64,000 nucleotides of DNA, taken from assembly GCA_030682255.1 (NCBI GenBank), contig JAUXOK010000010.1:124001-188000 (forward strand), read 5' to 3'. The notes under the pieces were generated by a model. The model was given only the letters and a program-made list of their open reading frames with translations, was not told the origin of the DNA and did not search any database. The stretch comes from Bacteroidota bacterium (lineage in GTDB: Bacteria > Bacteroidota > Bacteroidia > NS11-12g > UBA955). Both the position numbers and the translations under genes were made by a program. Positions 44,552 to 53,518 of the stretch are shown in pieces; position 1 is the first letter of the stretch, and each line of letters opens with the position of its first letter.

Positions 44552-45685
44552 TTCAATATTCAATCTTAAAAAATCTACAATTACATTGCTAACTCTTTTT
44601 GCTACCATAATTTCATGTTCATTTCCAAAAACACCTTCAACATTGCTTTTGTCAAATTCAATTTCTTTGAATTCAGAATTTTCTAATTTACATAAACCAG
44701 CAAAACTAACTTTGTTGCCATCATAACGAAAGTAAACAGATGCGTAAAGATTTTCCTTGTAATAAAAATAATTTGACATTTGAGAACAACCGTATTTGTA
44801 TTCAGGGAATGTAAATTTCGGAATTTTAAAACTAGTAAATTTAAAGCCATTATCAATATCTAAAAAAAACCAGTTGTTTCCAATTAAGTATAATGGTGTT
44901 TGATTGTTTTTTCTTTTAATGGGAGTAAATCTTGAACCCTCAATCCACGATTCCATGCTATTTCCTCTCATTCTAGTTGCTTTATCTGTCAATATGGAGT
45001 CTTTTTTAATTATTTTGCCATTTTGCTCAACTTGAAAATGTAAAAAAGAATTGTTGCTTATCTGTAAATAGTCTGATGGTTTTGAATAAATAAAATAACT
45101 TTTGTCATTGTCATATAACAAGTGACAATTAAAAACATTTTCAAATTCAATTTTTTTTACGTTTTGTTTTCTTGTAATATTTTTAATATCGTAATTCGGT
45201 TGATATTTCATTTTGTCTTTAAAATATGTAGCTTCACTGATGCTTATCGTATCGTTAGTGTATGATGAATACATTAATTCATTTTCTCTCAAATACAAAA
45301 AATTATCTCTTTCCTCATAAATATCATCAATCCTTAAATATCCATCATCATAAGTTCTAAATTGAGAAAAAGGATAAAAATACATTTGAGAAATTTTTTC
45401 ACCTATAATAGAACTTGCAAATTCACTGTTTTCTAATTTAAACAACTTTATAACTGGTATAATAGAGCCTTTTTCCAATACATTAAAAGCAAACCTGTAA
45501 TTATACATGCCATATTTTCCTGAATAAATTGGATAAATATGGTCAAATTCATTCAATTGACAAGAGTAAATCAAGGTCAAATCTTCTTTGATATTTGGCT
45601 TCGGGTTTTCTTGCTTATTTTTTTTGCAAGCACTTATTCCAATTAATATTAAAAAAGTTATTGCATTGATTTTAAAATTGTTCAT
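44549..45685 (-). CDS. Lipoprotein of unknown function
   Basis: 378 residues from ATG 45685; the earlier in-frame TTG at 45712 is inside the promoter box. Lipobox ISAC at Cys20, followed by a lysine/asparagine-rich linker. The rest is predicted beta-strand rich (YDDGYLRIDDIYEERDNFLY, SYFIYSKPSDYLQISNNS), possibly a propeller. The gene is monocistronic. Its TAA stop coincides with the end of repeat copy B. Confidence 0.65.
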   Translation of the reverse strand: MNNFKINAITFLILIGISACKKNKQENPKPNIKEDLTLIYSCQLNEFDHIYPIYSGKYGMYNYRFAFNVLEKGSIIPVIKLFKLENSEFASSIIGEKISQMYFYPFSQFRTYDDGYLRIDDIYEERDNFLYLRENELMYSSYTNDTISISEATYFKDKMKYQPNYDIKNITRKQNVKKIEFENVFNCHLLYDNDKSYFIYSKPSDYLQISNNSFLHFQVEQNGKIIKKDSILTDKATRMRGNSMESWIEGSRFTPIKRKNNQTPLYLIGNNWFFLDIDNGFKFTSFKIPKFTFPEYKYGCSQMSNYFYYKENLYASVYFRYDGNKVSFAGLCKLENSEFKEIEFDKSNVEGVFGNEHEIMVAKRVSNVIVDFLRLNIE

Positions 45686-46010
45686 GATTTCAGTTAAACT
45701 ATTTTTATGCAAATATATTGTATAGCCAACGTTAAAATTAGAATTTTAAGTTTTATGATACCCTATTTATTAATATAGTTGATAAAGTTTTTTTATATAA
45801 ATCAAATCTACATCAATAGTAGCAGCAATTTACTTCGCAATTTAAAATGTAGGATTTCTATTCCACCTCCTGAATGAAAATGCGTAAATTTCTTAAATCA
45901 TCCACCATTATCCTAGAGAATTTTCATGCTGGAATCCCTTAATTATTAAATACTTAACCATTACACACTTAACCATTACACCAATAACCCTTACACCATC
46001 AACCACTAAA
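45686..46010. other. Non-coding interval between the lipoprotein and era
   Basis: Contains the lipoprotein's promoter, AT-rich DNA without an ORF, and at its right end a degenerate 15-bp tandem repeat that runs up to the era stop. Confidence 0.6.
45710..45717 (-). promoter_or_regulatory. -7 box TATATTTG of the lipoprotein gene
   Basis: Exact TAnnTTTG on the minus strand, 24 nt before ATG 45685. Confidence 0.5.
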
Positions 46011-46011
46011 C
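45952..46011. repeat. 15-bp tandem repeat after era
   Basis: Two perfect units ACTTAACCATTACAC (45952-45966, 45967-45981) followed by two degenerate ones (45982-45996, 45997-46011). The array ends on the first base of the era stop codon. Confidence 0.7.
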
Positions 46012-46904
46012 TACTCCATATATCCCCAATGTTTCAGTTTAAGTTCGTTTTTGCGCCAGTCTTCTTCTACTTTAACCCGTAAGTCAAGAAAGACCTTTTT
46101 TCCTACAAATTTTTCAATGTCTTTACGTGCTTCAACACCAATTCTTTTGATGCCAGAACCTTGTTTGCCAACAATGATGCCTTTTTGAGAATCGCGTTCC
46201 ACAATGATGTAAGCATAGATTTTATCTAGGGTTTTGCCTTCTTGATAATCATGAACTATTACTTCCGTACTGTATGGAATTTCTTGTTCATAAAAATGAA
46301 ATATTTTTTCTCTAATCATTTCACTTACAAAAAAACGCACATTTCTATCTGTTAATTGGTCTTTGGGATAAAAAGCTTCGTGTTCTGGTAGATATTGATT
46401 GATAACTGCAATCATGCTTTCAGGATTAAAACCATTCAGTGCCGAAATAGCAAAAGTTTCTTTAGGATTCAATTGATCTGAAAGTTTTTTCATCACAGCT
46501 TCCACCTCTTTGGGGTCTGATAAATCTATTTTATTAACCACTAAAATGATCGGACAAGTAGCTTTGGCAATCAATGCCATTTGTTCGTCTTTAAAGTTGG
46601 GATTAGTTACATCAACCAATACAATCAAAACATCCGCATCATCTATACTTTCTTTTACAGCAGTCATCATGCTATCATGAAGTTTATAAGCTGGTTCTAT
46701 GATGCCGGGTGTGTCTGACAACACAATTTGTGAATCGTCTGTATTGATGAGTCCTAAAATACGGTGACGTGTTGTGCTCGCTTTGGGAGTGATAATGCTC
46801 AAGTGTTCGCCAACCAATAAATTGCTGAGAGTGCTTTTACCAGCATTGGGTTTACCAATAATGTTTACAAAACCAGCTTTGTGTGTTTTAATATCTTGTT
46901 CCAA
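46011..46904 (-). CDS. era: GTPase Era
   Basis: 297 residues. G1 GKPNAGKSTLSN (17-28), G2 region TTRHRILG, G3 DTPGI, G4 NKID and the C-terminal KH RNA-binding domain with GIIVGKQGSGIKRIG (about 240-255) and WRKNELKLKHWGY. Era binds the 3' end of 16S rRNA and acts in 30S assembly. It follows rlmN with 12 bp between them, forming a two-gene ribosome-related operon. Confidence 0.96.
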   Translation of the reverse strand: MEQDIKTHKAGFVNIIGKPNAGKSTLSNLLVGEHLSIITPKASTTRHRILGLINTDDSQIVLSDTPGIIEPAYKLHDSMMTAVKESIDDADVLIVLVDVTNPNFKDEQMALIAKATCPIILVVNKIDLSDPKEVEAVMKKLSDQLNPKETFAISALNGFNPESMIAVINQYLPEHEAFYPKDQLTDRNVRFFVSEMIREKIFHFYEQEIPYSTEVIVHDYQEGKTLDKIYAYIIVERDSQKGIIVGKQGSGIKRIGVEARKDIEKFVGKKVFLDLRVKVEEDWRKNELKLKHWGYME

Positions 46905-46916
46905 ATTTTTTTATAA

Positions 46917-47957
46917 TTAATGTTTATTTGCCAATTGACCGCAGGCAGCATCAATGTCTTTGCCTCTGCTTCTTCTTATGTTTACAATAATGCCTTTTGA
47001 TTCAACCCTTTCTGCGAATTTTTGAATTTTGTCAGTTTCGCTACTTTTGAAATTTGCTAACGAGATAGGATTGTATTCTATCAGATTCACTTTACATGGT
47101 ACTTTCTTAGCAAATTTTATCAGTTCATCAGCTTCCTCATTGCCATCGTTGGTGTCGTTCATTACAGCATATTCCAAAGTGATTTTTCTTTTCGTTTTTT
47201 TATAGAAATAATTCAGAGCTTCTATCAAATCTTCGATAGGATTGGTATCGTTGATTGGCATTATTTTACTGCGTTTTTCATTGTTGGCAGCATGTAAAGA
47301 AAGTGCTAAATTAAATCTTACACCATCGTCTCCTAATTTTTTAATCATTTTAGCAATACCAGCTGTTGAAACGGTGATGCGATTGGGCGACATTCCCAAA
47401 CCGTCTTTGCCTGTAATTTTGGCAATACCTTCAAGAACATTGCTATAGTTGAGCAGTGGTTCGCCCATACCCATAAATACGATGTTGCTTAGCGGCATGT
47501 TATATGTTTTTTTAGCCAGTTGGTCTATCAACCAAACTTGGTCATATATTTCTGCTGCGTCTAAATTGCGTTGTCTTTTTAAAAATCCTGTAGCACAAAA
47601 ACTGCAACTTAAACTGCATCCAACCTGACTGCTAACACATGCTGTCATTCTGCTATCAGTAGGAATTAATACGCCTTCAATAATGGCATCATCATGTAAT
47701 TTAAAAGCCATTTTAATGGTGCCATCCTTGCTTCTTTGACTGGTTAAAACCGTTACAGTTAAGATATTATAGTTTTCATTAAGCCATTCACGCATTTCCA
47801 ATGAAAGGTTGGTCATCTCATCAAAACTTCTTATGCCTTTTTTCCAGAGCCATTCATAGGCTTGTTTGGCTTTAAAAGCTGGAAAACCAGCTGCAACAAA
47901 TTGGGTTTGCAGTTCTTCAATCGAAAGGCTACGGATATCTTTTTTTACAGTTGTCAA
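46917..47957 (-). CDS. rlmN: 23S rRNA (adenine-2503-C2)-methyltransferase RlmN
   Basis: 346 residues. Radical SAM cluster motif CSLSCSFC (CxxxCxxC, about 113-120), preceded by the conserved CVSSQVG, and the second catalytic cysteine in DIDAACGQLA near the C terminus. It methylates A2503 of 23S rRNA and A37 of some tRNAs. The start is TTG 47957, which lies 8 nt after an exact TACCTTTG promoter box; no upstream ATG is possible and the next Met would remove the N-terminal helices. Confidence 0.94.
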   Translation of the reverse strand: MTTVKKDIRSLSIEELQTQFVAAGFPAFKAKQAYEWLWKKGIRSFDEMTNLSLEMREWLNENYNILTVTVLTSQRSKDGTIKMAFKLHDDAIIEGVLIPTDSRMTACVSSQVGCSLSCSFCATGFLKRQRNLDAAEIYDQVWLIDQLAKKTYNMPLSNIVFMGMGEPLLNYSNVLEGIAKITGKDGLGMSPNRITVSTAGIAKMIKKLGDDGVRFNLALSLHAANNEKRSKIMPINDTNPIEDLIEALNYFYKKTKRKITLEYAVMNDTNDGNEEADELIKFAKKVPCKVNLIEYNPISLANFKSSETDKIQKFAERVESKGIIVNIRRSRGKDIDAACGQLANKH

Positions 47958-47965
47958 ATCAAATG

Positions 47966-47973
47966 CAAAGGTA
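47966..47973 (-). promoter_or_regulatory. -7 box TACCTTTG of rlmN-era
   Basis: Exact TAnnTTTG on the minus strand, 8 nt before the TTG start at 47957. It is 24 bp from the divergent box of the ChaN-like gene. Confidence 0.55.
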
Positions 47974-47997
47974 ATGTAAAAGAAGTTTTGTTTTTCT

Positions 47998-48005
47998 TAT
48001 GTTTG
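47998..48005 (+). promoter_or_regulatory. -7 box TATGTTTG of the ChaN-like gene
   Basis: Exact TAnnTTTG, 26 nt before ATG 48032. Confidence 0.5.
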
Positions 48006-48031
48006 TAGACTCAAAATTATTAATCATTTAG

Positions 48032-48961
48032 ATGAAAAAAATCATACTCATATTATCCCTTTTTATACTTTTCGCTTTTAAATCTCACAATTCTCAATTG
48101 ACAGAAGCGCATTACAGAGTGTTTTCTGTAAAACTTAATAAAGAAGTGCCTTTGTCTCAAATGATTGAGGATTTGCAAAATGCCGATGTTTTGATTTATG
48201 GCGAAGAACACAACGACAGCGTCTCACATTATTTACAAGCACAAATCTTAACCTTAATTTACAACTCATTTGGCAAAAATGCAGCCCTATCCATGGAGAT
48301 GTTCGACAGAGATGTGCAACCCGTGATGAACGAATACCTGAAAGGACATATTCGAGAAAAAAACTTTTTGAAAGATGCCCGTGTTTGGAGCAATTACAAA
48401 GATTATAAACCAATGGTGGAATTTGCAAAGCTCAATGGATTAGATGTAGTTTGTGCCAATGCACCGAGCAGATATACCAATTTAGCAGGCAGAAAAGGCA
48501 GAAACGCCCTCCTAGAATTACCTAAAACCTCAAAATCTTTCTTTGCTCCCTTACCCTATGATACTGCTTCGGGTAATTATTACAACAAATTAATGGCATT
48601 GATGGGGCATACACCCGCACCCAAAAATGACACTTCCAAAACCAAAGCACCAGTGATGTCCATGGGCGGTTTCAATCTCATACACGCCCAATCATTGTGG
48701 GATGCAACCATGGCATATTCCATTTTTGAGTACCTCAAAGCTAACAGAGGCAAAAAGGTTTTTCAAATCAATGGCAGATTTCACAGTGACGAGGGTTTTG
48801 CCATTGTAACGCAACTCAAAAACTACAACAAAAAAATACAACCAATTGTTATTTCTTCAGGAACTGACGAGGATTTTCCAAATATCAATTGGTCTAAACA
48901 CAAGCATCTAGGCGATTTTATCATCATCACCGACCCAACAGTGCCCAGAACTTATAAATAG
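48032..48961 (+). CDS. ChaN-like haem-regulated protein
   Basis: 309 residues with a signal peptide (IILILSLFILFAFKS); no clear lipobox cysteine. The motifs DVLIYGEEHNDSVSHYLQ (about 50-67), SMEMFDRDVQPVMNEYL and VVCANAPSRYTN are those of the ChaN family (PF04187 type), periplasmic or outer-membrane proteins; Campylobacter ChaN binds haem. It precedes the MbnP/peroxidase cluster but has its own promoter, and mbnP also has one. Confidence 0.85.
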   Translation: MKKIILILSLFILFAFKSHNSQLTEAHYRVFSVKLNKEVPLSQMIEDLQNADVLIYGEEHNDSVSHYLQAQILTLIYNSFGKNAALSMEMFDRDVQPVMNEYLKGHIREKNFLKDARVWSNYKDYKPMVEFAKLNGLDVVCANAPSRYTNLAGRKGRNALLELPKTSKSFFAPLPYDTASGNYYNKLMALMGHTPAPKNDTSKTKAPVMSMGGFNLIHAQSLWDATMAYSIFEYLKANRGKKVFQINGRFHSDEGFAIVTQLKNYNKKIQPIVISSGTDEDFPNINWSKHKHLGDFIIITDPTVPRTYK

Positions 48962-48999
48962 TTTTTTTTTGCAACCGCTTGTTTTTGTTTAAAATAAAC

Positions 49000-49007
49000 T
49001 ATATTTG
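49000..49007 (+). promoter_or_regulatory. -7 box TATATTTG of the MbnP-peroxidase operon
   Basis: Exact TAnnTTTG, 9 nt before ATG 49017; excludes the upstream in-frame TTG at 49005 as start. Confidence 0.55.
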
Positions 49008-49016
49008 CTTTTAATT

Positions 49017-49973
49017 ATGAATAAAATATTTTTACTAATTCTTTTTATAACATCTGCTCAATTGTTTGCGCAGAAAAATATTCAGCTAAACATCAATCAC
49101 AAATTGGGTTCGTCTGCGTTTGCTTTAGAACAAGTTGGTTATAATAATTTTGGCAACAATTTTAAGGTATCAAGAATGGCTTACTACATTTCTAATATCA
49201 AAATTGTGCACGATACAGGCAAGATAACAAATATCAGTAATGTTTATGTTTTAATAGATGCAAGTGCTGCAACCAGCATTGATTTGGGTTCTAGAAACAT
49301 TGATAGTGTTGAAAAAATTCAGTTTTCTATTGGTGTTAATGCGCCTGTCAACAATCAAGACCCTTCACAATGGCCAGAAAGTCATGCTTTGTCGCCAAAA
49401 TCTCCATCTATGCATTGGGGTTGGGCTTCAGGCTATCGTTTTGTTGCCATGGAAGGGAAATGTGGCGATGGTTTGAATCAGATTTTTGAACTACATGGTT
49501 TGGGGAATGGTAATTATTATCAAACAGAAGTAATTACAGGTGGCGTAAAAATGGGTAACAATATCAACATTACCATTGATGCCAATTATACTGAAGCGCT
49601 TAAAAACATTAACATGTGGCAAGGTGTAATTTCTCATGGTGAAACTGATGAAGCTCAAAAAATATTGAGAAATATGAGAGATTTTGTTTTCAGAGCTGTT
49701 GGTAATACTGCCAATTTAAATACAACTGCTTCATTCAATCCTTTTCAGATTGTTCCTAATCCTAGCATAGGGCAATTTAAAATTATTCACGATAGCAATC
49801 TTTCAACTATTAAATCTATCGAAGTTTTTGATATGAGCGGTAAAAATATCTTAAGTTTAACTGATGCTGAAAGCCTTAACCATGAAATATTTATTCAAGA
49901 AAAAGGGTTGTATTTGGTTAAAATATTGGATGTTAACAATTCAAGTTACTTTCAAAAATTGATAGTGCAATAG
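49017..49973 (+). CDS. MbnP-like copper-binding protein with T9SS sorting domain
   Basis: 318 residues. Signal peptide ends at LFAQ (about 19). The body has MbnP-family landmarks: YYISNIKIVHDTG, IQFSIGVNAPVNNQDPSQWP and the tryptophan motif MHWGWASGYRFVAMEGK (W134, W136). In methanotroph MbnP a tryptophan is converted to kynurenine by the di-haem enzyme MbnH and then binds Cu(I). Two MbnH-like peroxidase genes follow at once. The C terminus (IVPNPSIGQFKI, SGKNILSL, GLYLVKILDVNNSSYFQKLI) is a type A T9SS sorting domain, so it is probably surface-exposed. Confidence 0.8.
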   Translation: MNKIFLLILFITSAQLFAQKNIQLNINHKLGSSAFALEQVGYNNFGNNFKVSRMAYYISNIKIVHDTGKITNISNVYVLIDASAATSIDLGSRNIDSVEKIQFSIGVNAPVNNQDPSQWPESHALSPKSPSMHWGWASGYRFVAMEGKCGDGLNQIFELHGLGNGNYYQTEVITGGVKMGNNINITIDANYTEALKNINMWQGVISHGETDEAQKILRNMRDFVFRAVGNTANLNTTASFNPFQIVPNPSIGQFKIIHDSNLSTIKSIEVFDMSGKNILSLTDAESLNHEIFIQEKGLYLVKILDVNNSSYFQKLIVQ

Positions 49974-49976
49974 GTT

Positions 49977-50993
49977 TTGAGAAAGACAGGAATTTATTTA
50001 ATTTCATTTCTTGTTTTTACAGCTTGCCAAAAAGACCTTCCTCTCCAAAATGCGCAAGAGCTAAATGCTATTGTCATCCCTGAAGGTTTCCCAGAAATAG
50101 AATTTCCAGAAGACAATGTATTTACGCCAGAAAGATGGCAATTGGGTAAACTCTTGTTTTATGATAATCGATTATCGAGCAATAACAGCATCAATTGTGG
50201 TTCTTGTCATTTAATAGAAAAAGCGTTTAGTGATAATAAGGCATTCAGCCATGGGGTTGAAAACAGGCTTGGTACACGCAATTCTCCCACGCTTGCCAAT
50301 GTTGCCTATCATCCTTATTTTACAAGAGAAGGTGGAGTAAAAACGCTCGAATCACAAATATTAGTACCAATTCAAGAACACAATGAATTTGATTTTAACA
50401 TCATCGAAATCTCTAAAAGATTGTCAACAGATTCAAATTATCAGTTGATGAGCCACAAAGCCTACGGCAGGAAATTGGATTACTATGTTATTACCCGTGC
50501 AATTGCCAATTTTGAGAGAAGTATTATCAGTGGCAATAGTCGCTTTGACCAATGGCGTTATCAAAATAAAAAACATGTTTTAAAAGACATTGAATTTAAA
50601 GGTATGCAGTTGTTTTATAGTTCTAAAACGCATTGCAGTGAATGTCACAGCGGATTTGATTTTACCAATTATAAATTTGCTAATAATGGCTTATACAATA
50701 CATACTCAGATATTGGCAGAAAAAGATTGACCCAACACGATAGCGATTTATCGGTTTTTAAAATACCAACCCTCAGAAACATTGAATTTACTGCGCCATA
50801 TATGCACGATGGTTCTATCAAAACCTTGCAAGAAGTGGTTGATCACTATAATGCTGGCGGCAAAAGCCATCCCAATAAAAGTGCAAAAATTAAACCGCTA
50901 AATTTAAGCGATGACGAAAAACAACAATTATTATCCTTTTTAAAAACCCTTTCGGATGAATCTTTCATTCACAATCAAACTTTAAAACCATAG
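49977..50993 (+). CDS. MbnH-like di-haem cytochrome c peroxidase, first copy
   Basis: 338 residues from a TTG start 3 bp after mbnP. Lipoprotein signal with TAC, Cys17. Two c-type haem motifs: CGSCH (74-78) and CSECH (220-224). PYMHDGSIKTLQEVVDHYN near the C terminus is the MauG/CcpA signature. Together with MbnP it probably forms a tryptophan-modifying pair; a plain peroxide-reducing role is the alternative. Confidence 0.88.
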   Translation: MRKTGIYLISFLVFTACQKDLPLQNAQELNAIVIPEGFPEIEFPEDNVFTPERWQLGKLLFYDNRLSSNNSINCGSCHLIEKAFSDNKAFSHGVENRLGTRNSPTLANVAYHPYFTREGGVKTLESQILVPIQEHNEFDFNIIEISKRLSTDSNYQLMSHKAYGRKLDYYVITRAIANFERSIISGNSRFDQWRYQNKKHVLKDIEFKGMQLFYSSKTHCSECHSGFDFTNYKFANNGLYNTYSDIGRKRLTQHDSDLSVFKIPTLRNIEFTAPYMHDGSIKTLQEVVDHYNAGGKSHPNKSAKIKPLNLSDDEKQQLLSFLKTLSDESFIHNQTLKP

Positions 50994-50994
50994 T

Positions 50995-52077
50995 ATGAAA
51001 AATTCATTAATTTGTGTATGTCTATCATTATTATTGTTCTCTTGCAAAAAAGCCGAGAAAATTGTACCTGCGGAAGAAACTGTCACACATGATATAACGC
51101 CTTATGTTATTGATTACGGCAGATTTCCAATGTCGAACCTTGCCACAGACAATCCCTTAACAGAGCAGGGTGTGCTTTTGGGCAGAATGTTGTTTTACGA
51201 CACAAAATTATCAGGCAATAACACACAATCTTGTGGAAGTTGTCATCTTCAAGCTTTTGCTTTCAACGATACTGCCACTTTATCTGTAGGAATCAAAGGA
51301 TTGAAAGGCAAAAGAAACGCTATGAGTGTGTTTAACACCCTTTGGCACAACAGTGGCTTTTTTTGGGATGGAAGAGCCTCATTACTCAGACATCAGGCAT
51401 TAATGCCCATTCAAGACGAGTTAGAAATGGATGAAACTTTAGAAAATGTAGTTGCAAAAATTACTGCTGAAAAAAACTATAAAGATCAATTTATCAGAGC
51501 ATTTGGCAGCAATGAAATTACAGCAGAAAAAATAGGTTTAGCATTGGAGCAGTTTATGAATTCGATTGTTTCAAATCAATCCAAATACGATTTATTTTTA
51601 GATGGAAAAGCCACATTAACAGAAAGCGAAGAAAGAGGCAGGAAATTATATTTTTTAGAGTTTAATGCAGGTGTTCCATCTCAATCGGGGGCCGATTGTG
51701 CGCATTGTCATGGTGGATTTAATTTTGAAAACGATAGATACATGAATAATGGTTTAGACCAAAACCCAATTGATAAAGGCAGAGAAGATGTTACGGGTAT
51801 GGCAGCAGATAGAGGTAAATTTAAAGTGCCAAGTTTAAGAAACATTGCACTGACGGCACCGTATATGCACGATGGCAGATTTAAAACCTTAGAGGAAGTT
51901 TTAGAACATTATAACAATGGAATTAAATCTTCACCAAGCCTCGACCCAGCTTTGCAACAAACCATTGCCACTGGCCTCAGTCTTACAGAACAAAACAAAG
52001 CCGATATAATTGCTTTCTTAAAAACATTAACTGACCAGAACCTAATCAGCAATAAAGCTTTTTCAAATCCGTTTTAG
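50995..52077 (+). CDS. MbnH-like di-haem cytochrome c peroxidase, second copy
   Basis: 360 residues, 1 bp after the first copy. Lipobox FSC, Cys17. Haem motifs CGSCH (80-84) and CAHCH (235-239), with TAPYMHDGRFKTLEEVLEHY near the C terminus. It resembles its neighbour along the whole length, so the two are probably a tandem duplication that has diverged. Compared with the first it has WHNSGFFWDGRASLLRHQ (about 117-134), the conserved segment that holds the tryptophan between the two haems in this enzyme class; the first copy has YHPYFTREGGVKTLESQ there, without the tryptophan. Confidence 0.88.
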   Translation: MKNSLICVCLSLLLFSCKKAEKIVPAEETVTHDITPYVIDYGRFPMSNLATDNPLTEQGVLLGRMLFYDTKLSGNNTQSCGSCHLQAFAFNDTATLSVGIKGLKGKRNAMSVFNTLWHNSGFFWDGRASLLRHQALMPIQDELEMDETLENVVAKITAEKNYKDQFIRAFGSNEITAEKIGLALEQFMNSIVSNQSKYDLFLDGKATLTESEERGRKLYFLEFNAGVPSQSGADCAHCHGGFNFENDRYMNNGLDQNPIDKGREDVTGMAADRGKFKVPSLRNIALTAPYMHDGRFKTLEEVLEHYNNGIKSSPSLDPALQQTIATGLSLTEQNKADIIAFLKTLTDQNLISNKAFSNPF

Positions 52078-52108
52078 TGTAATTGTTTTAATTGTGAAGC
52101 ATAAAATT

Positions 52109-52157
52109 AACCCATAAAAAAGGGCTGAATATTTATTTCAGTCCTTTTTTATGGGTT
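52109..52157. terminator. Bidirectional terminator between the peroxidase and nhaD
   Basis: A 21-bp stem with one mismatch (left arm 52109-52129, right arm 52137-52157), 7-nt loop, with A-rich and T-rich arms on both sides. It lies between convergent genes. Confidence 0.8.
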
Positions 52158-52171
52158 AAAAAGCTATGTAA

Positions 52172-53461
52172 TTAGTGAACTGCGAAGAATGGGTATATAG
52201 CTATATAAGCTAAAGCTCCAGCCAAATATCCAATTAAAGCCAACCAAGATATTTTCTTTAAATACCAAATAAAGTCTATTTTTTCCATACCCATAACAGC
52301 TACACCAGCAGCAGAGCCGATAATCAAACAGCTTCCACCTGTTCCGGCAGAGTAGGCAATAAACTCCCATAATTTGCTATCCATTGGAAAGGTTTCTATA
52401 GAATACATTTTCATGGTTGCAGCCACAATAGGTACGTTATCAACAACTGCAGATAGTAAACCAATAGCTAGAGCTATTACGTCTTTATTGCCGATGGTGC
52501 TATCCATCCAAGATGCTAAATTGCCTAGTGTACCAATGCCTTGTAAAACTCCAATAGCTAATAAAATACCTAAGAAAAACAACACACTGGAAGTGTCAAT
52601 TTTAGACAAAGCATGAATAGCACTGTATTGTTTTCTTTCTTCTTCTTCTTTGTCAATATGCAAAAGTTCAGATGCTATCCAAACTATGGCTAAACTAAAT
52701 AGCATGCCTAAGTATGGAGGCAAATGGGTAATTGTTTTAAATGCTGGAACAAAAAGCAAGCCCCCTACACCCAAGCAAAGCATCAGTAAACTACCTTTTA
52801 CTTTTTCTTCTTTTTCTGCTTTGTCATAATCATAAGCATCGCGTTTTACATCGCCTTTCATTTTAACACTGATAATTAATAATGGAACTATCATGCAGAT
52901 TAAAGATGGAATTAATAGCGTTTTAATAATGTTTGCACTGCTAATTTGACCGCCTATCCAAAGCATGGTTGTAGTTACGTCTCCAATTGGCGACCACGCT
53001 CCACCTGCATTGGCTGCAATGATTACAATGCCTGCAAAAAACAAACGTTGTTCTTTGTCGTGAACTAGTTTTCTTAGCAAAGAAACCATAACAATGGCAG
53101 TAGTTAAATTATCTAATAATGCGGATAAGAAAAACGTTAATAAGGCTATAATCCAAAGTAATTTCCTTGAGTCTTTGGTTTTAATTCTATTGGTAATGAT
53201 TTTGAAACCCTGATGAGCATCAATGAGTTCAACAATGGTCATAGCGCCTAACAAGAAAAAGAGAATTTGTGCAGAGGCTGATAGTTCATGACTCAATTCT
53301 AAGTTAATTTGACTGATGTCGTGGTGGTCTACAACAGCCCAAATTCCCCACATTAATGCAGCAATAATTAAAGCAGGTGCCGTTTTGTTAATGTGTAACG
53401 GATGTTCGAATGCTATCGCTAAATAGCCTAGAACGAAAATAATGATTAATAAAATTTCCAT
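52172..53461 (-). CDS. nhaD: NhaD-type sodium/proton antiporter
   Basis: 429 residues with about 12 hydrophobic helices. SPIGDVTTTMLWIGGQI (about 160-176), LLDNLTTAIVMVSLLRKL (about 113-130) and SAVVDNVPIVAATMKMY (about 335-350) are ion-transporter (IT superfamily) NhaD signatures with paired acidic and asparagine residues. It exports Na+ or Li+ in exchange for protons. Upstream on the minus strand a TATATTCG box (one mismatch, 53480-53487) lies 18 nt before the start. Confidence 0.9.
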   Translation of the reverse strand: MEILLIIIFVLGYLAIAFEHPLHINKTAPALIIAALMWGIWAVVDHHDISQINLELSHELSASAQILFFLLGAMTIVELIDAHQGFKIITNRIKTKDSRKLLWIIALLTFFLSALLDNLTTAIVMVSLLRKLVHDKEQRLFFAGIVIIAANAGGAWSPIGDVTTTMLWIGGQISSANIIKTLLIPSLICMIVPLLIISVKMKGDVKRDAYDYDKAEKEEKVKGSLLMLCLGVGGLLFVPAFKTITHLPPYLGMLFSLAIVWIASELLHIDKEEEERKQYSAIHALSKIDTSSVLFFLGILLAIGVLQGIGTLGNLASWMDSTIGNKDVIALAIGLLSAVVDNVPIVAATMKMYSIETFPMDSKLWEFIAYSAGTGGSCLIIGSAAGVAVMGMEKIDFIWYLKKISWLALIGYLAGALAYIAIYPFFAVH

Positions 53462-53518
53462 GGATGATTAAAATTGGGGCGAATATAAATGTTATTTTAT
53501 AATTGCCTTAAAAAATAA

